A stretch of DNA of 64,000 bases from Mycolicibacterium tokaiense (GCF_010725885.1 NZ_AP022600.1:2542001-2606000), one strand, 5' to 3'; positions 41,673-50,994 are shown, numbered from the stretch's first letter. The notes: generated from the sequence alone by a model not told the origin. Made by a program: numbers and translations.

Positions 41673-42493
41673 GCCGTCAATGTACCGACCTTTCGTGGCG
41701 GCCGGGTCTTGGCGTGCGTGGCGTAGATGACCAGACCCACGAAGGCCAGCCCACCCACCAGATTGCCGAGCACCGTGGGGATCTCGTTCCACACCAGATA
41801 GTCGGCCACGGTGAAGTCGCCACCGAGCAGCAGGCCGGACGGGAACAGGAACATGTTGACGATCGAGTGTTCGAAGCCCAGGTAGAAGAACACCATGATC
41901 GGCATCCACATCGCGATGACCTTGCCCGGCAGGCTGTCTGACATCATGGCGCCGACCACGCCGGTGGACACCATCCAGTTGCACAACACCGCGCGGACGA
42001 ACAGGGTCAGCATGCCGGCCGCGCCGTGCTCGGCGTAGCCGACCGTCCGGCCGTGGCCGATCTCCCCGATGGCCTGGCCCACCGCGTCGGGGGTGACCGA
42101 GAATCCGTAGGTGAAGTAGATGGCCATCAGCACTGCGACGGTGAAGGCGCCGGCGAAGTTGCCCAGGAACACCAGGCCCCAGTTGCGTAGCAGCGCAGCG
42201 ATTGTCACTCCGGGACGCTTGTCCAGCCAGGCCAGCGGCACCAGCGTGAAGACGGCGGTCAGCAGGTCGAATCCCAGCAGGTGCAGGATGCAGAAGCCGA
42301 CGGGGAACAACACCGCTCCGAGCAACGGCTGCCCGGTGTTGACCGAGATGCTGACCGCGAACGCGGCCGCCAGCGCCAGGATGGCGCCGGCCATGTAGGC
42401 GCGGATCAGGGTGTCCCGCGTGGACATCAGCACCTTCGCCTGGCCGGCGTCGATGATGCGGGTGGCGAGTTCTTTGGGGGTCACATACGACAT
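41669..42493 (-). CDS. Formate/nitrite transporter (FNT) family channel
   Basis: A 274-residue protein with six hydrophobic segments. FNT features are AGAILALAAAFAVSI, LGAVLFPVGFCILHLLG, GNFAGAF, LCNWMVSTGVVGAMM and FEHSIVNMFLFPSGLLLGG with the conserved pore histidine. It is a pentameric channel for small monovalent anions. ATG 42493 follows GGAGAACCCGCG. Standing 14 bp after cyanase, it is a candidate importer of cyanate or exporter of a by-product such as bicarbonate, rather than a formate channel. Confidence 0.92.
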   Translation of the reverse strand: MSYVTPKELATRIIDAGQAKVLMSTRDTLIRAYMAGAILALAAAFAVSISVNTGQPLLGAVLFPVGFCILHLLGFDLLTAVFTLVPLAWLDKRPGVTIAALLRNWGLVFLGNFAGAFTVAVLMAIYFTYGFSVTPDAVGQAIGEIGHGRTVGYAEHGAAGMLTLFVRAVLCNWMVSTGVVGAMMSDSLPGKVIAMWMPIMVFFYLGFEHSIVNMFLFPSGLLLGGDFTVADYLVWNEIPTVLGNLVGGLAFVGLVIYATHAKTRPPRKVGTLTA

Positions 42494-42507
42494 CGCGGGT
42501 TCTCCGT

Positions 42508-42954
42508 TCACCACTGGTAGGGCAGGAATTTGCCGTCGATGGTGACGACCACCCGGTCACCGGCGGCGTCTTCGCGGCGCTCGAAGCTGACATTGCAGTT
42601 GATGGCGCTCATGATCCCGTCGCCGAACTCCTCGTGGATCAACGCCTTGAACGCGGGCCCGTAGACGTTGATCAGCTCGACGAAGCGGTAGATCGTCGGG
42701 TCCGTCGCCAGTGCCGGGTCGGCGGTCCGGTAGGGCTGGCGTTGGATCGCCGCGACTGTCTCGGGTTGCAGGCCCAGCAACTCACCCAGGGAGGCGGCCT
42801 CTGCGGCGGGCACTGGATGGCTGCCCAGCAGCGCGGCGGTGGTCCAGACCAGGGGCCGGTTGATGTGGTCGGCGATCTTCTGCCAGCTCAGGCCGGTGGC
42901 GGCGCGGCGCGCTTCGATGTCTGCGATGGCTGGGGAGGTGGGGTCGTATGCCAT
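42508..42954 (-). CDS. cynS: Cyanate hydratase (cyanase)
   Basis: A 148-residue cyanase, close to the usual 156. The N-terminal POU-like helical domain (GLSWQKIADHINRPLVWTTAALLG) precedes the catalytic part with Arg and Glu in YRFVELINVYG and Ser in MSAINCNVSF; it ends KFLPYQW. The decamer converts cyanate and bicarbonate to ammonia and carbon dioxide. First gene of the operon with the FNT channel and AIM24 protein; the PAS-AraC gene is divergent. Confidence 0.95.
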   Translation of the reverse strand: MAYDPTSPAIADIEARRAATGLSWQKIADHINRPLVWTTAALLGSHPVPAAEAASLGELLGLQPETVAAIQRQPYRTADPALATDPTIYRFVELINVYGPAFKALIHEEFGDGIMSAINCNVSFERREDAAGDRVVVTIDGKFLPYQW

Positions 42955-43088
42955 GGACTGTCTCCTTGTCGTCGTGGTGGTTGTCGTCGTCGTGAATCCA
43001 TGTCATCGCCCCGGGACGGGGCGCCACAATGGCAGGACGCGCACACCGACCGGCATTTCGCGCACGGTGAGCTCGGCTTAACCAGCGC

Positions 43089-43103
43089 TTTACCCGGGGT
43101 AAA
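43089..43103. promoter_or_regulatory. Palindrome in the cynS / AraC divergent region
   Basis: TTTACC-CGG-GGTAAA, a perfect 6-bp inverted repeat, 35 bp before the regulator start and about 135 bp before cynS. A likely operator, either for the AraC-type protein or for a nitrogen regulator. Confidence 0.5.
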
Positions 43104-43137
43104 CACCGTGCAACTCTGCGGCTCTAGCGTCGATGTC

Positions 43138-43893
43138 ATGGGGACTGTCGATGCGGAACTGCTGTCTGCAGTGGTCGAGGCCGCACCGACTCCGTTGTGG
43201 GTCATCGAGGCCGACGGCACGGTGGCGCTGGCGAACCAGGCCGCGGTGAACGTGCTGGACTACGCATCAGTCGCTGATGTGATCGGTGCTCCGAGTCACG
43301 ACACCCTGCATCGCTGGCGGCTGGACGGTTCTCGTTATGCCTCGCACGCCTGCCCCATCGTGGATCACCGCGGTGCCCGCGCAGGGTCTCATCCCGAGTG
43401 GTTCTTCACCCGCGTCGGCCGGCCGATCCCTGTCACCTGGTCCATCCGTCCACTCGGCCGCGGCGGCGCCAAGCTGTTGTCCTTCACCGACGCCAGCGAG
43501 CAGATGGCCGTGCACCGGCGGGAGTTCGCACGTGCGCCGTCGCGTGCGGAACTGCGGTCGCGGCTGCTGGCCCACGTGAGCGTCCGCTTTCGCGATCCCG
43601 AGTTCACTCCGGCGGTGCTGGCGGGTGAGTCCCACCTGTCGCTGCGTCTGGTCCAGCAGGTGCTCTCCGAGGACGGCCGTTCGCCGGCCACCGAGATCCG
43701 GCGCAAGCGTCTGGAACTGGCGTGCACGCTGCTGCGGAGCGGGTCCACGGTGCAGCAAGCCTGTCGGGCCAGCGGATTCTCCGAACCAGGCACCTTCACC
43801 CGGGCCTTCCGCCGACACTTCGACATGTCACCCAGCGAGTGGCTGCGCAAAAATTCGAATCAGCCGGAGTCTGCGGAAATAGCCTCGCGGTGA
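43138..43893 (+). CDS. PAS-domain AraC-family transcriptional regulator
   Basis: A 251-residue protein. The N-terminal PAS fold (about 8-120) is VEAAPTPLWVIEADGTVALANQAAVNVLDY with a TWSIRPL end. The C-terminal double HTH of the AraC type (about 150-240) has LAGESHLSLRLVQQVLSEDG, EIRRKRLELACTLL and the consensus FTRAFRRHFDMSPSEWLR. PAS-AraC proteins sense small ligands or redox state. It is divergent from cynS and probably controls it. A GTG at 43109 is an alternative start. Confidence 0.88.
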   Translation: MGTVDAELLSAVVEAAPTPLWVIEADGTVALANQAAVNVLDYASVADVIGAPSHDTLHRWRLDGSRYASHACPIVDHRGARAGSHPEWFFTRVGRPIPVTWSIRPLGRGGAKLLSFTDASEQMAVHRREFARAPSRAELRSRLLAHVSVRFRDPEFTPAVLAGESHLSLRLVQQVLSEDGRSPATEIRRKRLELACTLLRSGSTVQQACRASGFSEPGTFTRAFRRHFDMSPSEWLRKNSNQPESAEIASR

Positions 43894-43911
43894 GCCTGGT
43901 TGCTCCGGAGT

Positions 43912-44820
43912 ATGCCGACAGGAGTTGTCCTCAATCCGGATCACAGCGCCGAAAACACCGTCGATGACGCGATTGGCCAGGCCAGACGTGCCTACGACGC
44001 CGGTGTGCGCCAGCTGTGGCTGGCGCAGATGGCCGACATCGACGCGATTGCCCTGGCCGGGTTGATCGGTGCAGCCGTACCCGGACTGGGGGTGGGCACG
44101 TCGGTGGTTCCCATCAATCCCCGCCATCCGCTGCTGATCTCCGCCGCCGCGCAGACCGCGCAGGCTGCCTCGCACGGCCAGTTCAGTCTGGGGCTGGGAC
44201 TCGGTGCGCCGGATGTGGAGCAGGCGGTGTTCGGCATGCGCTGGTCGAACACCATCACCCGGTTGCGCGAGCACCTGACCGTGCTGCGATCGATATTCGA
44301 CACCGGCGTCGTGGATTTCGACGGCTCCGAGATCAGCACCCACCCACAGTGGCCGATCTCGGTGGGCGGCGGCACCCCCATTCCGATCTATGTGGCCGCG
44401 ATGGGACCCAAGGCGCTGCGGATCACCGGGGAGCTCGCCGATGGCACCCTGCCGTACCTGGCAGGTCCGAAAACGTTGGAGCAGTTCATCGTTCCCACCA
44501 TCACCGCTGCCGCGGCCGGCCGTCCCGCGCCGCGGATCATCGCCATGGTTCCGGTGCTGGTGACCGACGACGTCGACGCCGGGCGCCGCTGGGCCGCTGA
44601 GCAACTGGCGTTCTACGAAACCATCCCGTCGTACCAGAAGGTGATTGCCCGCGAAGGCGTGGACGGTGTGGTGGACCTGGCCGCGGTCGGGTCTGCGGCT
44701 GAGGTGACCAAGCATCTGCAGCGGCACCTCGATGCCGGAGCGACGGATGTGGTGCTGAGTCCGATGCGACGTGCACCCGGTGACGCTGAGGCGAACTGGG
44801 CTGTGGCCGCCGGTCTCTGA
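43912..44820 (+). CDS. LLM-class (F420-dependent-type) oxidoreductase
   Basis: A 302-residue luciferase-like monooxygenase family TIM barrel. ARRAYDAGVRQLWLAQMADIDAIALAG, LGVGTSVVPINPRHPL, HGQFSLGLGLG and PIPIYVAAMGPKALRITGELADG are the usual cofactor-pocket segments of mycobacterial F420-dependent members (TIGR03564-like). ATG 43912 follows CCGGAG closely; TTG 43900 is possible. It follows the AraC gene by 18 bp, but whether it belongs to the cyanate locus is unclear. Confidence 0.86.
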   Translation: MPTGVVLNPDHSAENTVDDAIGQARRAYDAGVRQLWLAQMADIDAIALAGLIGAAVPGLGVGTSVVPINPRHPLLISAAAQTAQAASHGQFSLGLGLGAPDVEQAVFGMRWSNTITRLREHLTVLRSIFDTGVVDFDGSEISTHPQWPISVGGGTPIPIYVAAMGPKALRITGELADGTLPYLAGPKTLEQFIVPTITAAAAGRPAPRIIAMVPVLVTDDVDAGRRWAAEQLAFYETIPSYQKVIAREGVDGVVDLAAVGSAAEVTKHLQRHLDAGATDVVLSPMRRAPGDAEANWAVAAGL

Positions 44821-44836
44821 GTTTCACCACCGCCGA

Positions 44837-45123
44837 GCGTGCGTGTTTGTACGGGGGCGCGCCGTGGTAGCTGTGCAGAATGCGGACGCTCAACGCGCGG
44901 TGAATCCGGCTCTGCCACTTCAGCGAAGCGCCGCGGTTGGGGTCGCCGCGAGTGTGGAGTTGTGTCGCCTCTACCTCGGTTCGGCGGAGACCAAGTCCAC
45001 ACTCGAGCCGTATCCCACCACCCGTCGGGAGTGCGTGTTTGTACTAGGGCGCGCCGCAGAATCTGTACAGGATGCGCACGCTCGGCATGCGCTGAATCCT
45101 GCTCTGGCACTTCAGTAGAGCGC
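44837..45123 (+). repeat. Imperfect direct repeat pair upstream of the 13E12 gene
   Basis: Two related blocks of about 95 bp, 44837-44931 and 45030-45123, begin GTGCGTGTTTGTAC and end with CTGCCACTTCAG / CTGGCACTTCAG. Each is followed further on by AAGTCCACACT (44992 and 45134), so the unit is roughly 145-195 bp. The region 44821-45223 has no gene I would support. These look like dispersed mycobacterial non-coding repeats. Confidence 0.65.
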
Positions 45124-45223
45124 TGCCGGTATCAAGTCCACACTTAAAACTGTTGCAAAACTCATCTGTCACTTCCGTTTTCGGCGGCCGTTTTTTGTCG
45201 GACCCCGTCTATATCGTGGGGGC

Positions 45224-46888
45224 ATGTTCGCAGGGTTGCCCGATTGCGCAGCGCGGTCGCAGATGACCGACGTGCAACTCGACGATGCGATCACCACCTA
45301 CACCGCCCTGGCCGCCACCGTCGCCGCCCACCGGTTGCTGTTCATCGCCGAGAAGACCACCCGTACCTACACCGATGACTACGACACCGTCGAGGACACC
45401 GAAGCCGCCTGGAAGTCCGCCGCCGCCGAGATCTCGTTGGCCAGCGACACCAGCCACGGCCGGGCGTCCAACGACATGGAAATCGGGTTGGCGTTGGCGA
45501 CTCGGTTGCCGAAGGTCGCTGAGTTGTTGTTGGGCGGGCAGATCTCGGAATACATCGCCCGACGCATCGTGCACCGCACCACCAACATCATCGACCCCGA
45601 CGTACTGGCCACCGTGGAGGCTCACCTCGCTGAGGCGGCCACCACCTGGGGTGCCCTATCGGTCAAGAAACTCGATGACGCCATCGATGTGTGGGTGAAT
45701 CGTTTCGATCCGGCGGCGGTGCGGCAGGTGCGGGTGCGGGTCCGCGACCGGGGTGTGGAGATCCTGGAAACCAAAGACGGGGTCACCGAGGTCCTGCTGC
45801 GCCTCACCGGTGCCGATGCCGCGTTGTATTGGCAGCGGATCACCGCGATGGCCAAAGGGGTCTGCACAGACGACCCCCGGACGCTGAATCAGCGCCGCGC
45901 TGATGCCCACGGGGCGCTGGGGGCGGGGTTCTTCCACCTGGCGTGTCAGTGCGGGAACCCGGACTGCCCCGCCGCCGCCGACGATGATGGCCGGGCCTCG
46001 CAGGTGGTGGTGCACATCTACACCGAAGCGGCCACCCTCGACGCACAGCCCGATCCGTTGATGGACGGCGATGCTCCGCTGCCGCCGGACCCTGGCCAGC
46101 CGCGCAGTGACATCACCCTGGTCTATCCCGACGGCACCCGCGTCCCCCTCGACGGCGAACCCGAACCCGCCCGCGAACAGGAGAGCACCAACGATGGCTC
46201 ACCTGCCGAATGCCGGCCCGCGGCCGACGTTCAGCAGGAGCCCGAGAGCGAAAACGAAGCAGCGGAGACACCACCACCCACACCACCGCCCAATCCGCCG
46301 CCGGGCATCCTGGTGGGCTTCGGCGCGATGCCGGCGCCGCTGATCGCCGCACTCATCGCCCGAGGCGCACCAGTCCGCCACCTCACCGCACCGGGAACAA
46401 ATCCCGAACAGCGCTACCGCCCGTCAACAGCCCTGCAGGAGTGGACCACCGCCCGCGACCTGACGTGCCGGTTCCCGAACTGCGACCGCCCGGCCCAGTT
46501 CTGCGAATACGACCACACCACCCCGTGGCCGGCCGGCACAACCCATGCCTCCGGCGGCAAGATGTACTGCAAGCTGCATCATTTCGGCAAAACCTTCTGG
46601 GCCGGCTGGACCGACAGCCAAGCCCCCGACGGCACCATCACCATCACCACCCCCACCGGACAGACCTACACCAGCAAACCCGCCAGCCGCCTCTACTTCC
46701 CCACCATCAACACCACCTCAGCTCCCATCAACACCCCGCCGCCGACACCCACCCCGCCCGGCAAAATCAACCACATCCCCACATACCGAAAACGCAACCA
46801 CGCCCGACAACGCGCCTACCGCATCAACGCCGAACGCAAACTCAACGACGCCCACGTCACCGAATGGAACAGACCACCACCGTTCTGA
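45224..46888 (+). CDS. 13E12-repeat family HNH endonuclease-like protein (DUF222-HNH)
   Basis: A 554-residue protein. The DUF222 helical domain (about 10-260) has GRASNDMEIGLALATRLPKVAELL. A Pro/Glu-rich linker (about 300-365) leads to the HNH module (about 405-465): TARDLTCRFPNCDRPAQFCEYDH, then KMYCKLHH with Cys/His pairs. The tail is Thr/Pro-rich and basic. This is the mycobacterial REP13E12 family, multicopy and mobile-looking but without terminal repeats I can identify. phiRv1 is known to integrate into such genes in M. tuberculosis. Confidence 0.93.
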   Translation: MFAGLPDCAARSQMTDVQLDDAITTYTALAATVAAHRLLFIAEKTTRTYTDDYDTVEDTEAAWKSAAAEISLASDTSHGRASNDMEIGLALATRLPKVAELLLGGQISEYIARRIVHRTTNIIDPDVLATVEAHLAEAATTWGALSVKKLDDAIDVWVNRFDPAAVRQVRVRVRDRGVEILETKDGVTEVLLRLTGADAALYWQRITAMAKGVCTDDPRTLNQRRADAHGALGAGFFHLACQCGNPDCPAAADDDGRASQVVVHIYTEAATLDAQPDPLMDGDAPLPPDPGQPRSDITLVYPDGTRVPLDGEPEPAREQESTNDGSPAECRPAADVQQEPESENEAAETPPPTPPPNPPPGILVGFGAMPAPLIAALIARGAPVRHLTAPGTNPEQRYRPSTALQEWTTARDLTCRFPNCDRPAQFCEYDHTTPWPAGTTHASGGKMYCKLHHFGKTFWAGWTDSQAPDGTITITTPTGQTYTSKPASRLYFPTINTTSAPINTPPPTPTPPGKINHIPTYRKRNHARQRAYRINAERKLNDAHVTEWNRPPPF

Positions 46889-46898
46889 CGGTCGGGGC

Positions 46899-47789
46899 TC
46901 ACGGGGCCGGCTGCCGGTCCAACCTGATTCGCACCGCTGCACCAGCGCACGCGATCACGGCGACCGCGCCCAGAACGGTCTGCCACGTCAGCCTCTCGTG
47001 CAGGAGTACAGCGGCCCACAGCACACTGAGCACCGGTTGAATCAACTGAACCTGACTGACCTGCGCAATGGGGCCGATGGCCAGCCCGCGGTACCAGGCG
47101 AAGAACCCGAGGAACATGCTGACCGCGGCCAAGTAGCCGAACGCGGCCCACTGATGTGCAGTCGCCGACGGGGGTTGATTGATCACCGCCACCACGGTGA
47201 GAACGATCATCACGGGAGCGGCAACCACCAGCGCCCACGAAATCGTCTGCCAAGCACCGAGTTCCCGGGCCAGAAGCCCGCCTTCGGCGTACCCGATGGC
47301 CGCCCCCAGCACAGCGGCGAACAACAAGAGGTCCGACCAGTGAATTTGCCCCGGGCCGCCGCCGTGAAGCACCGCGAACGCCACCGCGGCTACCGCCCCG
47401 GCCGCGGCGACGAGCCAGAAGAGCATCCGCACGCTCTCCTTACCGCGCAGGACAGCCATCACAGCGGTTGCGGCGGGCAGCAATGCAATCACCACAGCGG
47501 CGTGGCTGGCCGACGTCGAGGTCAGGGCATAGGACGTCAAGATTGGAAACGCGAGGACAATGCCCGCCGCGATGACCATCAGTCGCACACACTGACTCCA
47601 GGTCGGGCGAGCCTGCCTGGTCAATGCCAGCGCTGCGCCGGCCAGTACCGCGGCGACCACGGCACGCGCCGCACCGATGAACAGTGGAGACAATCCCTCG
47701 ACGGCGACGCGGGTGAAGACGACGGTGAAGGAGAAGCTGAGAACACCGAGCAACCCCCACCACAGACCTGTACGAGAAACACGTGTCAC
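46899..47789 (-). CDS. DMT-superfamily (EamA) transporter
   Basis: A 296-residue membrane protein with ten hydrophobic helices in two EamA repeats (GLLGVLSFSFTVVFTRVAVEG; LLLFAAVLGAAIGYAEGG). A metabolite exporter family. GTG 47789 lies 2 nt after the aminotransferase stop, so it is translationally coupled. It may export an amino acid or diamino acid related to that enzyme; the substrate is unknown. Confidence 0.87.
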   Translation of the reverse strand: MTRVSRTGLWWGLLGVLSFSFTVVFTRVAVEGLSPLFIGAARAVVAAVLAGAALALTRQARPTWSQCVRLMVIAAGIVLAFPILTSYALTSTSASHAAVVIALLPAATAVMAVLRGKESVRMLFWLVAAAGAVAAVAFAVLHGGGPGQIHWSDLLLFAAVLGAAIGYAEGGLLARELGAWQTISWALVVAAPVMIVLTVVAVINQPPSATAHQWAAFGYLAAVSMFLGFFAWYRGLAIGPIAQVSQVQLIQPVLSVLWAAVLLHERLTWQTVLGAVAVIACAGAAVRIRLDRQPAP

Positions 47790-47791
47790 CG

Positions 47792-48961
47792 TCAGCGGCG
47801 CAGGATCTGTAGCCGTCTGATGGCCTCGTCCAGTGTGCCGTCCTTCTTGCAGAAGGCGAAGCGCACCAGGTGATTCCATTGCGCGGCGTGGGGTCCCGCT
47901 GCATCGCAGAACGCCGACAGCGGGATGGCCGCCACGCCGGCGCGGTGCGGTAGCTCGGCGCAGAATGCGGTGCTGTCGGTGTAGCCGAGCGGCCGGGGAT
48001 CCGCGCACAGGAAATATGTTCCGGCGCTGGCATGGACGTCGAAACCGATGTCGGCCAACGCATCCGAGAGCTTGTCGCGCTTGCCCTGCAACGAATCCCG
48101 CAGGTCGTCCACCCAGGCGTCCTCGTTGTCCAGCGCATAGGCCACCGCCGGCTGGAACGGGGCGCCGCCGACGTAGGTGAGGAACTGCTTGGCCGCCCGC
48201 ACGCCGGCGATCAGCTCGGCGGGTCCGCAGACCCAGCCGATCTTCCACCCCGTGACGTTGAACATCTTGGCCGCACTCGAGATGGTCAGGGTGCGCTCGG
48301 CCATCCCGGGGTAGGCGGCCAGCGGCCGATGCTCGCGCGAATCGAATACCAGGTGCTCGTAGACCTCATCAGTGATCACCAGCAGGTCGGCGTCCACAGC
48401 GATCTGCGCGACGGCCGCCAGATCCTCGTCCCGGAGCACCAAGCCGGTGGGGTTGTGCGGGGAGTTGATGATCATGGCCTTGGTACGCGGCGAGACGGCG
48501 GTGCGCAGCGCGTCCAGGTCGAGGCCGAACCCGCGGCCGTCGGGCACCAGCGGTGCGGTGATGCGGTGACACCCGGCCATGGCGACCACGGGGGAGTAGG
48601 AGTCGTAGAACGGTTCGATCAACAGCACCTCGGAACCGGGTTCCACCAGGCCGATCACCGCCGCGGCGATGGCCTCGGTGGCGCCTGCGGTGATCAAGAC
48701 CTCGCTGTCGGGGTCGTACTCGACGGCGTACTTGCGCTTGCGCTGGCGAGTCACCGCCTGGCGCAGCATCGGGATGCCCGGTCCGGGCGGGTACTGGTTC
48801 ACCCCGTCGGCGATGGCGTGCTGCGCGGATTTCAGCATGGCGACGGGACCGTCCTCGTCGGGGAACCCCTGGCCCAGGTTGACTGCGCCGATGCGCGCCG
48901 CCAACGCCGACATCTCGGCGAACACGGTGGTCGTATAGGGCTGCAGCCGGTGGACCGTCAT
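47792..48961 (-). CDS. dapC: N-succinyldiaminopimelate aminotransferase-like (DapC)
   Basis: A 389-residue fold-type I PLP aminotransferase. NLGQGFPDEDGP at the start, INSPHNPTG near 165, the PLP-lysine motif SSAAKMFNVTGWKIGW near 230 and the C-terminal substrate Arg in VRFAFCKK are clear. It closely resembles M. tuberculosis DapC (Rv0858c), which makes N-succinyl-LL-2-amino-6-ketopimelate in the lysine/meso-DAP pathway. A role as a kynurenine or methionine aminotransferase of the same subgroup cannot be excluded. Confidence 0.9.
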   Translation of the reverse strand: MTVHRLQPYTTTVFAEMSALAARIGAVNLGQGFPDEDGPVAMLKSAQHAIADGVNQYPPGPGIPMLRQAVTRQRKRKYAVEYDPDSEVLITAGATEAIAAAVIGLVEPGSEVLLIEPFYDSYSPVVAMAGCHRITAPLVPDGRGFGLDLDALRTAVSPRTKAMIINSPHNPTGLVLRDEDLAAVAQIAVDADLLVITDEVYEHLVFDSREHRPLAAYPGMAERTLTISSAAKMFNVTGWKIGWVCGPAELIAGVRAAKQFLTYVGGAPFQPAVAYALDNEDAWVDDLRDSLQGKRDKLSDALADIGFDVHASAGTYFLCADPRPLGYTDSTAFCAELPHRAGVAAIPLSAFCDAAGPHAAQWNHLVRFAFCKKDGTLDEAIRRLQILRR

Positions 48962-49029
48962 GGTTGCCCAGCCTAGCGACGGCGGTAGTCTGACTGCTCT
49001 GGCGGTCAGCCACCGGGGAGGGGGACAGG

Positions 49030-50049
49030 ATGCCGCGTCGGGTGACCATCGACGATGTGGCCCGGTTGGCTGAGGTCCACAAGGCGACGGTGTCGCGGGC
49101 GCTCAACGCCCGCACCAGTGACCAGGTCAACGCCGAAACCCTGAAGCGGGTCAAGCGGGCCGCCCGCCAGCTGGGCTATGTCCCCAACGCGATGGCCCGC
49201 GGGTTGCGCACCAGCAGATCCATGACCATCGGCGTCATCATCCCTGACCTGATGAACCCGATCTTCCCGCCCATCATCCGCGGCATCGAGCACGTGCTGC
49301 AGGCGCAGGGGTACACGGTGCTGATCGCCAACACCGATTCCCACGACGACGTCGAGATCTCAGCGTTCGAATCGCTGCTGCAGCGCCGGGTGGACGGGTT
49401 CATCCTCGCGACGGGGCGCCTCGACGACCAGCCGGTGGTGGACCAGGCGGCCGCGGCCGGAGTTCCGGTGGTGTTGGTCAACCGCGGCTCCGGCATGGGT
49501 GGTTATCCGTTGGTGGGCGGCGACAACGTCCGCGGCGTCGAGTTGGCGGTCGCACATCTGGTCGAGCTGGGGCACCGCAGCATCGTGCATGCCGCCGGGC
49601 CGCCGAACTTCTCCACCACCCGTTCGCGCGCCGAGGCGTTCGAAGCGACGGCCACCGCAGCCGGTGTGGCGCACCAGACCATCTATGCCAATGCCCTGAC
49701 CATCGAGGCCGGCTTTCAGGCCGCCGATACCATGTTGGCGCACAACGACATTCATCCGACGGCGTTGATGGCCGGCAATGACCTGGTGGCGCTGGGGCTG
49801 ATCCGGCGGTTGCGGGCCGAGGGTCTGCGGTGCCCGGAGGACGTCTCGGTGGTCGGGTTCAACGACATGCCCTTCGCCGAGGACTTCTGGCCGCCGCTGA
49901 CCTCGGTGCACATGCCGCTGCGCGACATCGGTGCGGAGGCGGCGCGATTGTTGTTGCGGGGCATCGACACCGGCGAGCAGGACGGCGCGACGCTGACGCT
50001 GCCGGTGACGCTGATGGTGCGGGGTTCTACCGGTCCGGCACCGGCCTGA
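49030..50049 (+). CDS. LacI-family transcriptional repressor
   Basis: A 339-residue LacI/PurR protein. The N-terminal HTH is TIDDVARLAEVHKATVSRAL with hinge helix AMARGLRTSRS. The periplasmic-binding-like effector domain follows (IGVIIPDLMNPIFPPIIRGI, RRVDGFILAT, TALMAGNDLVALGL, SVVGFNDMP). The ribosome-binding site GGGGAGGGGGACAGG is strong. It probably binds the GCAAwCGwTTGC palindromes at 52581, 54645 and 54756, making it the controller of the ABC/M24 locus. The 3' end overlaps the LysR gene by 23 bp. Confidence 0.92.
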   Translation: MPRRVTIDDVARLAEVHKATVSRALNARTSDQVNAETLKRVKRAARQLGYVPNAMARGLRTSRSMTIGVIIPDLMNPIFPPIIRGIEHVLQAQGYTVLIANTDSHDDVEISAFESLLQRRVDGFILATGRLDDQPVVDQAAAAGVPVVLVNRGSGMGGYPLVGGDNVRGVELAVAHLVELGHRSIVHAAGPPNFSTTRSRAEAFEATATAAGVAHQTIYANALTIEAGFQAADTMLAHNDIHPTALMAGNDLVALGLIRRLRAEGLRCPEDVSVVGFNDMPFAEDFWPPLTSVHMPLRDIGAEAARLLLRGIDTGEQDGATLTLPVTLMVRGSTGPAPA

Positions 50050-50908
50050 GCAGTTCGTCGGCCAAGGCGGCTGCGGCGGGGCTGAGGTGTCGCGGTGCGG
50101 CGAGATACAACGTCCAGCGCACCTCCGGCTGCAGGGGCAGCGCCCGCAGATCAGGGAAGCGCCCGGCGTCGGTGGCGGGCATGATCGTGCTGCCCAGGCG
50201 GTGACGGGTCAGTTCGGCGGCGGTGTGGTAGTCGGCCACCTCGTAGGTGGTGGCCACCGTGACGCCGGCGTCGGCCAGGGCCTGGTCCACCATCCGGCGC
50301 ACGCCCCACCCCGGAGCGAACTGGATGAGGTGCTCGCCGGACAGGTCCGCGACGTCCACCGTGTTATGCCCCGCCAGGTGGTGCTCGGGTCGGCAGACGA
50401 ACAGCAGTGGCTCGCTGGTGAGGGGCTGCACGTCCACCGCGGCCACGGTCCTTCCAGGAGTGGAGATCAGCGCCAGGTCCAGGGTGCCGTCGGCGATGGC
50501 AGCCAGATGACCCACCGAGCCGGCGGCACTCTGCTGCAGTCGGACCTGGATCAGCGGGTACCGGGTGCGGAACTTGCCCAGTGCGGCAGGAAGATCCAGG
50601 GCGCCGGCGGACATCAGGGTGCCCAGCTGCACGGTGCCCGCCAGCTGGTCCTGATACTTCACCACGGCATCCCTGGCACGCCTGGCCGCAGCCAGCACCT
50701 CGTGGGCCTGGGTGAGAAACACTGCGCCCGCCGCGCTGAGGGTGATCTGGCGCCGCGAGCGGTCCACCAGCGCGACGCCGAGTTCCTTTTCCAGCCGCGC
50801 GATGGACGCCGACAGTGCCGATTGCACCAGGTGCACCCGGCGCGCGGCCCGGGAGAAGTTCAGTTCATCGGCGACGGCGATGAAGTGTTCGAGCTGGCGG
50901 AGCTCCAT
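50027..50908 (-). CDS. LysR-family transcriptional regulator
   Basis: A 293-residue LTTR. The N-terminal HTH is LEHFIAVADELNFSRAARRV, then SALSASIARLEKELGVAL (about 6-45). The co-inducer domain has GTVQLGTLMSAG and DLALISTPG. It is divergent from the FAD oxidoreductase gene with an 86-bp gap, the classical layout for control of that gene. Confidence 0.9.
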   Translation of the reverse strand: MELRQLEHFIAVADELNFSRAARRVHLVQSALSASIARLEKELGVALVDRSRRQITLSAAGAVFLTQAHEVLAAARRARDAVVKYQDQLAGTVQLGTLMSAGALDLPAALGKFRTRYPLIQVRLQQSAAGSVGHLAAIADGTLDLALISTPGRTVAAVDVQPLTSEPLLFVCRPEHHLAGHNTVDVADLSGEHLIQFAPGWGVRRMVDQALADAGVTVATTYEVADYHTAAELTRHRLGSTIMPATDAGRFPDLRALPLQPEVRWTLYLAAPRHLSPAAAALADELLRPVPDR

Positions 50909-50994
50909 CCCGCCATTGAATCATCTCCCAGACCGATCGGACAGATCACAAACATTCGTTGGACGCGATGGGACTGCAGTGCTGCGATCAGGGT

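Noticed and set aside
44771..45147. Short plus-strand frames across the repeat region upstream of the 13E12 gene
   Set aside because: They translate the two DNA repeats, lack ribosome-binding sites and have no conserved residues beyond the DNA repetition.
45224..46888. 13E12 gene as an insertion sequence
   Set aside because: No terminal inverted repeats, target duplication or transposase motif seen. DUF222-HNH proteins are a separate mobile-looking family.
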